From Butyrivibrio sp. INlla21 (GTDB lineage Bacteria; Bacillota; Clostridia; Lachnospirales; Lachnospiraceae): a stretch of 64,000 nt of DNA. Both the position numbers and the translations under genes were made by a program. Shown here one piece after another: positions 54,697 to 63,744 of this stretch (position 1 is its first letter; every line of letters begins with the position of its first letter). Where the stretch lies: assembly GCF_900116875.1 (NCBI RefSeq), contig NZ_FPCC01000013.1:1-64000 (forward strand). Direction: 5' to 3'. Under the pieces are notes generated by a model. That model was not told where the DNA came from, searched no databases, and saw nothing but the letters and a program-made list of their open reading frames with translations.

Positions 54697-56376
54697 TTAT
54701 TGTGTTTTTTCGTTGGTTTTTTCAGCCGAAGCCTTGTTTTCTGTTGAAGAAGCCGACGATGAAGAATCATCTTCAGATTCTCCGGATTTACTTGTTGAAG
54801 CTTCATCCTTGGAAGAAGCTTCGGAACTATCCAAGGAAGCTTCTTCGGATTTTTCTTCCGCAGCCTCATCGGAAGAATCGCCTGAATCCGCTTCGGAGCT
54901 TACCGCAGTCGAATCTTCTTCGCTTGAAGCTTCTTTAGAATCGGATTTATCCGATTCATCGCCCTTTCCGGTCTTACCGTTCTTATCAACGGTAGCAGAA
55001 TCAAGAACAATATAGTCATAAGCATTAAGTCCATACATAGTATTGGACTTAACTATCGAATATTCATCATTTTGATATAAGATCTTGATCTGTCTGAAAT
55101 CGGGATAACCTTTATTTATATTATAAACTCCGATCAGACTATCTGTCTTGCTAATTGTATATCTATCATTGGAATCGGGTTTTATCAAAATATCACCGGC
55201 TCTCAGAACCTCATTATCAATATAATACTCCGATGTAGTCTCATTATAGATTGATATATTCACAAGTTCAGATGTTTCATTTCCTTGTTCATCATACTTA
55301 TCTTTAAGCACATCAAAGTTACCGTCATTATGCTTGATCACATAGTCTTTCGGAACAATGAAAAAGCTCTTATTTACTATAGATGAATTGGGAATCTTAA
55401 GGCCCTTCTCATCCTCTGTTATAAGCTCGATATTCAGGAATCTGTCACGGCAAAAGGTGATCATCGAATTGGTGAAGGTCAACATAACGAAATTATCACC
55501 GTCAGAATTGGTAAATGTGGAGACCTTACCGTAGGATTCGTCCTGATTCTTAATAAATCTGACCTTTATATATCCGCTCTCTTCTTCCTTCTTTTTGATC
55601 TCTTCAAACTTATCCTGATCCTTAACCTGAATTATAACCGACCAATCTTCCGAAGTGCAGATCTTATATACGGGATCTCCCGCTTTAACAAGATTGTTAT
55701 TGATCAGCTGCTTCTTTTCATACTGAGTCTGATCAAACTTATCGGCTGTCATCGCATCAAGTCTAAGATCCTCGTAACCGTCAACGGAATAAACAACAAT
55801 ACCTGTATCTTGAGAATTCTTATAATTGATCGATTTAATTGAACCGCTGCCTTCATTGAGAGACTGGATGTTCTCAAGAATACTTCCGTTTGCAAGCTTC
55901 TGAACCGTACCGTCAAGGCTTATCTTAAAATCATATACGGTATAAAAATCGTGAACATCGAAAGAAGAATCAAAGTTAACTATCTGTGATCTAAGCTCGG
56001 CCAGATCTTCATCACTTAACGAAACCTCTTCGGAACCCTGAGACTTAAGATACTCAAGAAGCTGCCCCGATTCATCAAGTGTATACACAAGATTTCCGAC
56101 CGCAACTCTGCTTCCTTCAGTCTGGAAATAATTGACATAACCGGCTGCATCGGAAGCGATTATTTTTTCTTCTCTTATAGCTATAGCTTCATAAATGTTG
56201 TTGGTAGACAAAGCCCCTTCATTAACCTGATATCCGATAATATGGTCTTTTCGCATGTAGGTAATAACACTGATAATGATATAAAGAGCCATTACGGCAA
56301 AAAATATCATACCAATGTTGATGTTATTCAGATTTTTGGGATACCTTGTAATCTTACGGCTACCATTATCAGCCAT
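54697..56376 (-). CDS. HlyD-like membrane protein with acidic Ser-rich C-terminal tail
   Basis: The 559-residue protein has a short cytosolic start, one transmembrane helix near residues 22-42 (NIGMIFFAVMALYIIISVIT), and an extracellular region with a HlyD-like barrel-sandwich start (EAIAIREEKIIASDAAGYVNYF, then EGSRVAVGNLVYTLD). The last ~90 residues are almost only Ser, Glu, Asp, Ala and Lys, a disordered tail. Such proteins are often found beside sepF in Clostridia; no transporter gene accompanies it, so it is probably not an export adaptor. ATG 56376 is used; an in-frame TTG lies 9 nt upstream. Function unknown, perhaps at the division site. Confidence 0.75.
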   Translation of the reverse strand: MADNGSRKITRYPKNLNNINIGMIFFAVMALYIIISVITYMRKDHIIGYQVNEGALSTNNIYEAIAIREEKIIASDAAGYVNYFQTEGSRVAVGNLVYTLDESGQLLEYLKSQGSEEVSLSDEDLAELRSQIVNFDSSFDVHDFYTVYDFKISLDGTVQKLANGSILENIQSLNEGSGSIKSINYKNSQDTGIVVYSVDGYEDLRLDAMTADKFDQTQYEKKQLINNNLVKAGDPVYKICTSEDWSVIIQVKDQDKFEEIKKKEEESGYIKVRFIKNQDESYGKVSTFTNSDGDNFVMLTFTNSMITFCRDRFLNIELITEDEKGLKIPNSSIVNKSFFIVPKDYVIKHNDGNFDVLKDKYDEQGNETSELVNISIYNETTSEYYIDNEVLRAGDILIKPDSNDRYTISKTDSLIGVYNINKGYPDFRQIKILYQNDEYSIVKSNTMYGLNAYDYIVLDSATVDKNGKTGKGDESDKSDSKEASSEEDSTAVSSEADSGDSSDEAAEEKSEEASLDSSEASSKDEASTSKSGESEDDSSSSASSTENKASAEKTNEKTQ

Positions 56377-56419
56377 CGTGCACAACCTTTACGAATAATT
56401 TTTAGCAATAAACAAATGT

Positions 56420-56447
56420 ATAAGCCGCGGGGTATTCCGCGGCTTAT
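56420..56447 (-). terminator. Strong hairpin between P-loop protein gene and HlyD-like gene
   Basis: ATAAGCCGCGG (56420-56430) and CCGCGGCTTAT (56437-56447) form a perfect 11-bp GC-rich stem with a 6-nt loop. The T-run on the minus side is weak (ACATTTG), so termination may be partial. Confidence 0.6.
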
Positions 56448-56462
56448 ATTCTAATACTTTAA

Positions 56463-56882
56463 TTAAAGTGAAATAACTACTTTGGATTTGACACCTTCAG
56501 GAAGCTCAGACTCGTCCATTGAGAGGCTGAGAACAAAATCAATATTAAACTTCTCGCTGAGTTTTTCAAGCTTATCAACAGTAGCGCTGATGTCTTGACC
56601 TTCTAAACAGGAAATTTTGAGGAAGCTGTCAAAATACATTTGCTGGAGATCGTGGTCTTGAGATATGATACCACTTACGAAGCCAATAAATTCATCAGAA
56701 TTAGAAATCATAAATTCCGGTACTACAATGAGGCGAATCTTGTTATTAAGCTCATACATGTGCTTGGTGTTCTTATCAAGAAAGGCTACTGAGCCGAGAA
56801 CATTCTTAACCTCGGTATTAACCTTGTCCAATAAGCATTTGGTCTTTCCTTTACCCTTTTTCCCAACAATTAACTGAACCAT
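56463..56882 (-). CDS. Small P-loop protein, sepF-cluster
   Basis: The 139-residue protein starts MVQLIVGKKGKGKTKCLLDK, a Walker A motif (GKKGKGKT) right at the N-terminus. No complete Walker B is evident; the rest is alpha/beta with VVPEFMISNSDEFIGF. It looks like a truncated or minimal nucleotide-binding protein, sometimes labelled PilT-like on the P-loop alone. ATG 56882 is placed 8 nt from GGAGG; ATG 56888 is the alternative. It has a strong promoter of its own and lies upstream of the HlyD-like and sepF genes. Confidence 0.65.
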   Translation of the reverse strand: MVQLIVGKKGKGKTKCLLDKVNTEVKNVLGSVAFLDKNTKHMYELNNKIRLIVVPEFMISNSDEFIGFVSGIISQDHDLQQMYFDSFLKISCLEGQDISATVDKLEKLSEKFNIDFVLSLSMDESELPEGVKSKVVISL

Positions 56883-56923
56883 CGGCATACCCTCCTGCAA
56901 GTAAGAATTTTATAGATGAATTA

Positions 56924-56952
56924 ATTATAAAATATTACCCGTTAAAAGACAA
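56924..56952 (-). promoter_or_regulatory. Promoter of the P-loop protein/HlyD-like/sepF unit
   Basis: On the minus strand TTGTCT (56952-56947), 17-bp spacer, perfect TATAAT (56929-56924), just after the stop of the carboxypeptidase gene. Confidence 0.7.
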
Positions 56953-56954
56953 CC

Positions 56955-57932
56955 TTAACCTACTATTTCCTCGAGCAAACGAGCCATGTCAGTATAAAGA
57001 ACTCCGGCGTCCTCATCGCGCATGATTACTGAGATGTAAGGGTCCCCATTAACGTCCCTTGCAAGTAAGATAAGGCAATGACCGGCCGCATTGGTCGTAC
57101 CTGTTTTACCCCCTATAACGGTAACACCTTTCGGAGCGGATTTGGCTCCCGATAAGAAACCGTTGGTGTTCTTAACGGAAATATCCTTGGTGCCGCCCTT
57201 GCCATCCTGGTAAGTGGTTGTATACTCCGTCATATTTATTATCTCACTGAACGTATCGTACTGCATTGCAGCATTAAAAATCAGATACATATCATATGCA
57301 GTGACATAATGTTCATCTGAGGTAAGGCCATGTGGATTTTCAAAATGTGAATTGGTAGCTCCGATATTTTTAGCCTCTTGATTCATCAGAGTGACAAAGT
57401 CCTCTCCCGAAGGACCTGTGATATTTGAAGCTATAAGATTGGCTATGTCATTGGCTGAATAGATCAAAAGAAGATGCAGAGCCTGATCCAGGGTCATCTT
57501 ATCTCCTTCTTTGACATTGACTTTCTGCGCACCGCTCTCATTGACATAGACATCGGAATTTGCGGTAAGAACATCATCGAGCGAACCATATTTAAGCGCA
57601 ACATAAGCAGTCATAACCTTTGTTAAACTGGCAGGCATGACTCTTAGATTGATATTCTTGGCATATATGGTTTCTTTTCTTGTAAGGTCAAAAAGACCGG
57701 CACTTGCCTTATCGGATATCTCAAGCTTGGAATCCTCGGGCTTCTTATCCTCATCGGCTACACAAAGATCTGAAGCAAATGTAGGATAAACATTCTCATC
57801 TCTTTTACCCGATACCGATTCGTCAATAGAATACTTGGCTGAATAAGATACACCTTTACATCCCGTCAAAAGAACCGCAAGAACAAGTACACAACAAGAA
57901 ATACGCTTACTTGTACATCTCACGCCACTCAA
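56955..57932 (-). CDS. D-alanyl-D-alanine carboxypeptidase, lipoprotein (S11)
   Basis: The 325-residue protein has a lipobox (LAVLLTGC, Cys at ~25), a linker, and the S11 domain with PASLTK (SxxK), SAND (SxN) and GGKTGT (KTG). It trims peptidoglycan stem peptides outside the membrane. The start lies inside the end of mgsA: TTG 57932 (3 nt from GAGGAG) or GTG 57923 (12 nt), neither ideal; both keep the lipobox. It is the second carboxypeptidase in the window, and the last gene of the mre-type transcript. Confidence 0.88.
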   Translation of the reverse strand: MSGVRCTSKRISCCVLVLAVLLTGCKGVSYSAKYSIDESVSGKRDENVYPTFASDLCVADEDKKPEDSKLEISDKASAGLFDLTRKETIYAKNINLRVMPASLTKVMTAYVALKYGSLDDVLTANSDVYVNESGAQKVNVKEGDKMTLDQALHLLLIYSANDIANLIASNITGPSGEDFVTLMNQEAKNIGATNSHFENPHGLTSDEHYVTAYDMYLIFNAAMQYDTFSEIINMTEYTTTYQDGKGGTKDISVKNTNGFLSGAKSAPKGVTVIGGKTGTTNAAGHCLILLARDVNGDPYISVIMRDEDAGVLYTDMARLLEEIVG

Positions 57933-58302
57933 GATCTCCTCGGTCCAAAGATTTAATTAAAAGCTCCGCAGAAGCAAGATTGGTTGCTACAGGAATATTG
58001 TGCATATCACATAAAGTCATAACATTGTTGATATCCGGCTCATGGGACTTAACAGTGAGAGCATCTCTAAGGAAAATAACAAGATCGATCTCATTATGCT
58101 CTATTGCTGCACCAAGCTGCTGAGCACCACCTAAGTGTCCTGCAAGATATTTGTGAATGCTTAAGTTGGTAACCTCTTCGATAAGTCTGCCGGTTGTTCC
58201 GGTGGCATACAGATCGTTTTTACTGAGGATACCTCTGTAAGCAATGCAAAAGTTCTGCATTAGTTTTTTCTTAGCGTCATGCGCTATAAGTGCAATATTC
58301 AT
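57907..58302 (-). CDS. mgsA: Methylglyoxal synthase
   Basis: The 131-residue protein matches Mgs[16 protein letters not shown], the phosphate loop [21 protein letters not shown], and VIFLRDAL with catalytic Asp. It turns dihydroxyacetone phosphate into methylglyoxal, a bypass of lower glycolysis. It sits between rodA and a carboxypeptidase gene and overlaps the latter by 26 nt. The mgsA-rodA neighbourhood is common in Clostridia. Confidence 0.93.
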   Translation of the reverse strand: MNIALIAHDAKKKLMQNFCIAYRGILSKNDLYATGTTGRLIEEVTNLSIHKYLAGHLGGAQQLGAAIEHNEIDLVIFLRDALTVKSHEPDINNVMTLCDMHNIPVATNLASAELLIKSLDRGDLEWREMYK

Positions 58303-58321
58303 CTATTTACACCCTCCCCGA

Positions 58322-59431
58322 TTAATACTTGTTACTTTGTAGTCTGATATTTAATACAAAGCCTATTCCCGCAAAAGTAGCAAGAAGTGAAGTCAGTCCT
58401 GAACTGACAAAAGGAAGCGGAATACCCGTATTAGGTAAAACGCCGGTAGCAACGCCGATATTAAGGAATCCCTGGAATCCTATCCATCCTCCTACGCCGG
58501 CTGCAATCAGCTCACCCGCTTTGTCTCTGGCTTTCATCGATATCATAAAGCATCTTATCGAAATAAGAAGTAAAGCTATGACAACAAAGCATGATCCAAT
58601 AAAACCAAACTCTTCCCCTATAACCGTAAAGATAAAGTCGGTCTGCGATTCGGAAATAAATCCGCCGTTTAGAACCGAAGTAATCTCGTTAGTATTGTAT
58701 CCTTTACCGTATAACTGTCCCGATCCGATAGCCATCATAGAATTAAGCGTCTGATACGCCTCCTGATTGGCATAATCTTCGGGATGAAGCCAGGCTAAGA
58801 TACGATTCTGCTGATATTCACCAAGCAAAAAACCTGTACCCTGAATAGCATTGTATATAACAAACAACGCAGACGGGACCGTAATTCCCAAAACAGTCGC
58901 CACTATCTTCCAATCGATTCCCGCCACAAAAATAATTGTGCAAAAAATAAGCGATATCATAATACATGTGGATAAATCAGGCTGCTTAAAAATCATCAAA
59001 ACAGGTGGTGCCAAAAGCATTAGACATACAATTATAAAGCCCAAAGATTTGACTTTATCTTTATATTTCATGATAAACTGCGCAAAAAATAAAATCAATA
59101 ATATTTTAGCTGCTTCCGAGGGCTGAAATCTGATTCCCACCAGGTCTATCCATCGTCTTGAACCATTTATCCTTTTACCGAGCGGAGACCAAACAAGTGC
59201 CAAAAGGACTAAGGTTGCTCCGTAAAAAAGCGGATAAAGCTTGATAATAAAGCTATAATCAAGCAGTGATATGCCGATCATCAAGAAAACACCGAACATC
59301 AAGCCACCGATCTGCTTGGTAATAAAGGTGGAATCGGCAGAGCTGACAGCCATGGATCCAAAGATCGTAAGACCCACGACACACATGACAAGGAAAAAAT
59401 CATATTCACTTATTTTATACTTCTTGAACAT
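58322..59431 (-). CDS. rodA: Rod-shape SEDS glycosyltransferase RodA
   Basis: The 369-residue protein has about ten membrane helices. SEDS motifs are seen: NGSRRWIDLVGIRFQPSEAAK, FKQPDLST, GEEFGFIGS, and GIPLPFVSSG near the end. RodA polymerises glycan during elongation with its partner PBP2, encoded directly upstream (mrdA). It is 19 nt from mgsA. Confidence 0.92.
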   Translation of the reverse strand: MFKKYKISEYDFFLVMCVVGLTIFGSMAVSSADSTFITKQIGGLMFGVFLMIGISLLDYSFIIKLYPLFYGATLVLLALVWSPLGKRINGSRRWIDLVGIRFQPSEAAKILLILFFAQFIMKYKDKVKSLGFIIVCLMLLAPPVLMIFKQPDLSTCIMISLIFCTIIFVAGIDWKIVATVLGITVPSALFVIYNAIQGTGFLLGEYQQNRILAWLHPEDYANQEAYQTLNSMMAIGSGQLYGKGYNTNEITSVLNGGFISESQTDFIFTVIGEEFGFIGSCFVVIALLLISIRCFMISMKARDKAGELIAAGVGGWIGFQGFLNIGVATGVLPNTGIPLPFVSSGLTSLLATFAGIGFVLNIRLQSNKY

Positions 59432-59447
59432 TCATATCTCCCTTCCA

Positions 59448-62348
59448 TTAGTCAGCATTTGCCGCGCCATCCTGAAGTGTCTGAGCTGTTCCCGAAAGAA
59501 TCTCTTCATCTTCCTTAAGATCAAAGTAATACTCGAGCACTCTTTTCGTGATCTCGGCAGCGTAACTGGATGTATAACCGTTAGCTACACGAGTGGCAAC
59601 GGCTATCTGCGGAGTCTCGTAAGGTGCATAGCAAACAAATAATGAATGGTTGGGCTTACCTTCCTGCTGAGCGGTACCGGTCTTACCCGCAACATTAACA
59701 CCGAAATTATCGTATATCTTCTTGGACTGAACAACCTGTCTCATTCCGAGATGTATTGCATCCCAATATGCAGAAGGCATATCTATCTCATTTCTGACAT
59801 CTGCACTGTAATCCTCAAGTACATTGGCATTAGAATCTGTCGTTTTGTCTATTAAAGTCAGATTAAAACATTTACCGCTGTTGGCAACGGTTGTAACATA
59901 TCTTGCAAGACTGACGGTCGTATAGTTGGCACTACCCTGACCGATTGCGGAACGAACAGAGTCCTTATCGGAAATCTGAGGTTCTGACTCAGTTATCTCA
60001 ACACCCGATTTTTCATTGAGACCATAAAGACTCGCATACTTGGCAAGCTTCTGAAGACCAATATCCGATGAATAGGAATTGGTTCCGTCAACTATGCCCA
60101 GTCTGTAACCTACTTCATAGAAAAATACGTTACATGAATTCTTAATTCCGCCTGTCACATTGAGGTCTCCGTGGCTACCCGGATGTATCCAACATCTGGG
60201 CGGCTTGTTATCATCAAGCTTGGTAAATATACCGCCGCAATGGATAGTGGAACTCGTAGTAATAACATTCTCACTTAGTCCTGCCGTAGCGGAAACCATC
60301 TTAAAAGTAGATCCGGGCGCAGTTTTCTGCATAGTCGCATAATTAAACAAAGGATTGGATTTATCACTTCGAAGTTTAGCATAATATGCGGCATCAACGC
60401 CGTTAGCCATCTTGTTGTTGTCATATCCCGGATATGAAACAAGAGCACGAACTTCACCCGTATTGACATCGGTAATAACAATAGAACCTGTGCAAGGATA
60501 AAGAGCAAGCTGCGCAGGAGTGATATCAAGTTTTTCAATCCTGTTTCTCATAAAGGTATATGAAGACTCCCCTCCTCTTTCCCAGAGTCCGCGTTCCTCA
60601 TCATCAAGAGAAACAGCCTCCTGCTCAAGTAAAAGATTGCAGACCTGTGTTCCGCTTATCCTATCTTCAAGCAAAAGATATTTATAAAGCCTTGCATCAA
60701 AATCAAGATCGGGATTAGATTCAACACCTTCACTTGTAACCTTTTCGCCGCCAAGTTCTTCGGCGATATAATCAACTATCTGTGCAAATACCTCTTCCGA
60801 AGAAGCATATTGATTATCAAGATTAAGTCTTGAAACATCGATCCAACCCTTGGCATATGTATATTTAAGGTATTCTGTAAGCGATATTTCCTCGGTAAGA
60901 TGATAAGCCTTGTACATCTCATCTTCTTTGTCGATCTTATCGGAATTAAAAATCTCACTCTCAAGCATATCGGAGATATGCGTCATATACCATTTATATT
61001 CTTTTGAAAGATCTTTATAAGGTGTCTGCTTTTCATTAAGCTCAACCCTGATTCCGTTAATAACCTCTTCCTTCTTTGCAAGCCATGCCTGATACACTTT
61101 TTGCTCGGTGTCTTTTGCATCCTCATCATCAAAATGAGATATATCTACAATAGCATTGTCAAACACAGAAAAATAAACATCATAAATCGGAATAGGCGTA
61201 TTACTGGAACCGAGATCCGCATTATCGGGATTAGCCTTGATGTTTTGGATTTTTCTTACAAGAATACCTGCAAGAGACTGCTCCAAAATCTTATAGCATG
61301 CTTCTGTAAGATCCTTGTCTATAGTAAGCCAAACGTCATTACCTCTTATAGAGTCAACAAAGCTGTTAACTTCAATAACTCGACCCGTATTATCAACCGA
61401 AAGTGTCTCCTTACCTTTTGTACCCTGAAGTACACTCTCCATAGATTCCTCAATACCCGACTGACCTACAATATCGTTGGAATCATAGTTTTTATTAACC
61501 TGTTTAAGCTCGGCAAGCTGCTCGGGAGTAACCTTACCGGTATATCCGAGAATATGTGAAAAATACTCGGAATCGGGATAATATCTGGCAGTACCGGGTT
61601 CTATATCTACACCGTCAAGAACACTGGCATTTTCCAAAACATCGGCAACCGTCTGCTCACAAACATCAGAAGCAACGGTTGTATCAATATATTTTTGATA
61701 ATTGTTGTTGTACATCTTGTATCTTACGATAACAAGATTAAGAACTCTGTCCTTGGAATAACCTTTTCCGGCAATGAATTTGGCATTCATACCGGAGCCT
61801 TCTTTTTCACCGATCTCGAATTTCTTACACAGATCTTCTATTACTTCCTCGGCAGTCTTGATCTTCTCCTCGTATTTAAGCTCATCGGTCTTGGTATGAC
61901 CGTATACATCTGCAAGAAAACGGATAAGTGCGGAACCGGTGACATTGTATTCATAGTTTCCGCTTCCGTTTATGATTATATTAAAGTCCTGATCAACGCT
62001 GTCGCCGTTCTCTTCGATAATATCGATAAGTCCGTTAAGAGTATCATTAATAGCTTTGTTCTTGCCTTTACCGGACTTGTAAACGTCCTCAATGGTAACA
62101 GAATTTGCGTCCTTGTTATAAGCAAGAAGATTGCCGTTAACATCATAGATATTACCTCTTGCAGGCTGAATGGTCTTAACTTTGGTGATCTTAAGCTGGA
62201 ATGAATCAAGATAATAATCACCCTTAACTATTTGCAGCCAAAAAAGCCTGTATATCATAATACCGGCAAGACAAACAATTAAACCGCATACAATAACGGC
62301 TCTGGATGTTATGAACTTTATAAATCCATCCTTTATATTCTCAAACAA
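59448..62348 (-). CDS. mrdA: Penicillin-binding protein 2-type transpeptidase, large
   Basis: The 966-residue class B PBP has an N-terminal transmembrane helix (residues ~18-38), a dimerisation domain starting QPARGNIYDVNGNLLAY, and the transpeptidase domain with GSTFKM (SxxK), KNSCN (SxN) and GKTGTAQ (KTG). It is about 300 residues longer than E. coli PBP2; the extra lies in acidic insertions between residues ~340 and ~620, such as the region around YKDLSKEYKWYMTHI. It cross-links the wall for rod shape with RodA. It overlaps mreD by 8 nt. Confidence 0.92.
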   Translation of the reverse strand: MFENIKDGFIKFITSRAVIVCGLIVCLAGIMIYRLFWLQIVKGDYYLDSFQLKITKVKTIQPARGNIYDVNGNLLAYNKDANSVTIEDVYKSGKGKNKAINDTLNGLIDIIEENGDSVDQDFNIIINGSGNYEYNVTGSALIRFLADVYGHTKTDELKYEEKIKTAEEVIEDLCKKFEIGEKEGSGMNAKFIAGKGYSKDRVLNLVIVRYKMYNNNYQKYIDTTVASDVCEQTVADVLENASVLDGVDIEPGTARYYPDSEYFSHILGYTGKVTPEQLAELKQVNKNYDSNDIVGQSGIEESMESVLQGTKGKETLSVDNTGRVIEVNSFVDSIRGNDVWLTIDKDLTEACYKILEQSLAGILVRKIQNIKANPDNADLGSSNTPIPIYDVYFSVFDNAIVDISHFDDEDAKDTEQKVYQAWLAKKEEVINGIRVELNEKQTPYKDLSKEYKWYMTHISDMLESEIFNSDKIDKEDEMYKAYHLTEEISLTEYLKYTYAKGWIDVSRLNLDNQYASSEEVFAQIVDYIAEELGGEKVTSEGVESNPDLDFDARLYKYLLLEDRISGTQVCNLLLEQEAVSLDDEERGLWERGGESSYTFMRNRIEKLDITPAQLALYPCTGSIVITDVNTGEVRALVSYPGYDNNKMANGVDAAYYAKLRSDKSNPLFNYATMQKTAPGSTFKMVSATAGLSENVITTSSTIHCGGIFTKLDDNKPPRCWIHPGSHGDLNVTGGIKNSCNVFFYEVGYRLGIVDGTNSYSSDIGLQKLAKYASLYGLNEKSGVEITESEPQISDKDSVRSAIGQGSANYTTVSLARYVTTVANSGKCFNLTLIDKTTDSNANVLEDYSADVRNEIDMPSAYWDAIHLGMRQVVQSKKIYDNFGVNVAGKTGTAQQEGKPNHSLFVCYAPYETPQIAVATRVANGYTSSYAAEITKRVLEYYFDLKEDEEILSGTAQTLQDGAANAD

Positions 62349-62865
62349 ATTTCTTTGCGCTCCTTTGTTCTATCTCATCAATCTTATTGTTGGCCTTTAA
62401 GATGATAGGATAATAAATAATCGCTACAAGGGCTGTATAAACAACTTCAGGAATGATTATGTTCATCATATAAAACTTAATATCAAACCTGTTTCTAAAC
62501 ATAAATAAAAGAACATAACATATAAATCCGTAAACAAAATCAGCAATTGTGATAAAAGTGATCGGAATAGCTACGTTATTTGAAAAAAAGATCTCATGGA
62601 GCTTGCCGATAAGGAATCCCACATACATAAAGATAAGTGCATAGAATCCCAAATAAGCACCAAAAAACACATCATACAGAAGTCCGCAAAAAAAGCCGGC
62701 TAACAATCCGGCCTTGTCTCCTTTTATAAATCCCAATGATGCGGTGAATATCAATAGTAAATTAGGAGCAATACCGCCAAAATCCAGAGCCCGAAATACG
62801 GTCGACTGTAAGATAAAAGATGCCAATAAGAATATGAAGTTGACAATAACTCGTCTGATATTCAT
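62341..62865 (-). CDS. mreD: Rod-shape-determining protein MreD
   Basis: The 174-residue protein has five or six membrane helices, with FILQSTVFRALDFGGIAPNLLLI and SLGFIKGDKAGLLAGFFCGLLYD characteristic of MreD. It is the membrane partner of MreC. It lies between mreC and mrdA, with an 8-nt overlap with the latter. Confidence 0.9.
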   Translation of the reverse strand: MNIRRVIVNFIFLLASFILQSTVFRALDFGGIAPNLLLIFTASLGFIKGDKAGLLAGFFCGLLYDVFFGAYLGFYALIFMYVGFLIGKLHEIFFSNNVAIPITFITIADFVYGFICYVLLFMFRNRFDIKFYMMNIIIPEVVYTALVAIIYYPIILKANNKIDEIEQRSAKKFV

Positions 62866-62875
62866 TAGCCTTACT

Positions 62876-63742
62876 TTAATTCGCTTTCTTTTTTAATTCT
62901 GTTATCACAAGTACTTCACTGAGATGTTCAAAGTCAACAACCGGTCTTATTGTGCCCGACTTGGTAATATTGTTTGAATCATCTTGTATATCTTCAATAT
63001 ATCCGATAAGAATTCCGGGAACGTAGTTGGAACTTATATTGGATGTTACAACCTTATTGGTGGTAGTTACTTCATCTCCGTCATCATGAAGATAAGAAAA
63101 ACGAATAACACCGTCTTTGTACCTCTGAAGATCACCTTCAACAACAAGATTATCGCCTGTTGCAAGTACCATACCGCTGACAGCGGCTTTATCTTCGATA
63201 ATGGTTTCGACGGTTGACCATGAAGGGCCAACTTCGATGATCCTTCCGACAAGTCCGCTTCCCGCGATAACGTTCATATCAACCGAAAGGCCGTCATCGG
63301 AGCCTTTATTGATAACAAAAGATTTATACCAGTTACCCGGATCACTGCCGATAACCGTTGCACCGACCATCGGATATTCAGCATACTCGTTTTTGAGTTC
63401 AAAAAGCTCGCGGAGATGCGCAAGCTCATATTTTTCCTGCCAAAGAAGTGTGTTTTCTTTGGTAAGATCATCAATCTGCGCTTTAAGCTTCTCGTTTTCA
63501 TCAAGAAGCTTGGTTATTGATTCGAGTCTGTCCGTAGTATTTTTGATATGAGTTCCAACCTTTGTTATTCCTTTTTGGAAAGGCACAACAAAAACACCTG
63601 CAAACGAATTAAGCGGTCCGGAAAACAGGTTTGTATTAAATGTGATCAATATAAGTGCGGAACATAGCACTGTTAAAATAAAGAGGAGATATTTACTCGG
63701 AAGAGTAAATTCTTCTCCTCTTCTTTTGATTATGGGACTCAT
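62876..63742 (-). CDS. mreC: Rod-shape-determining protein MreC
   Basis: The 288-residue protein has a transmembrane helix near residues 18-38, a coiled coil (about 60-110, DENEKLKAQIDDLTKENTLL), and the beta-domain MreC core (GATVIGSDPGNWYKSFVINKG, GLVGRIIEVGPSWSTV). It assembles outside the membrane and activates PBP2-RodA. ATG 63742 lies two nt after the mreB stop, with AGAGGAT in the mreB end as ribosome binding site. Confidence 0.94.
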   Translation of the reverse strand: MSPIIKRRGEEFTLPSKYLLFILTVLCSALILITFNTNLFSGPLNSFAGVFVVPFQKGITKVGTHIKNTTDRLESITKLLDENEKLKAQIDDLTKENTLLWQEKYELAHLRELFELKNEYAEYPMVGATVIGSDPGNWYKSFVINKGSDDGLSVDMNVIAGSGLVGRIIEVGPSWSTVETIIEDKAAVSGMVLATGDNLVVEGDLQRYKDGVIRFSYLHDDGDEVTTTNKVVTSNISSNYVPGILIGYIEDIQDDSNNITKSGTIRPVVDFEHLSEVLVITELKKKAN

Positions 63743-63744
63743 TA

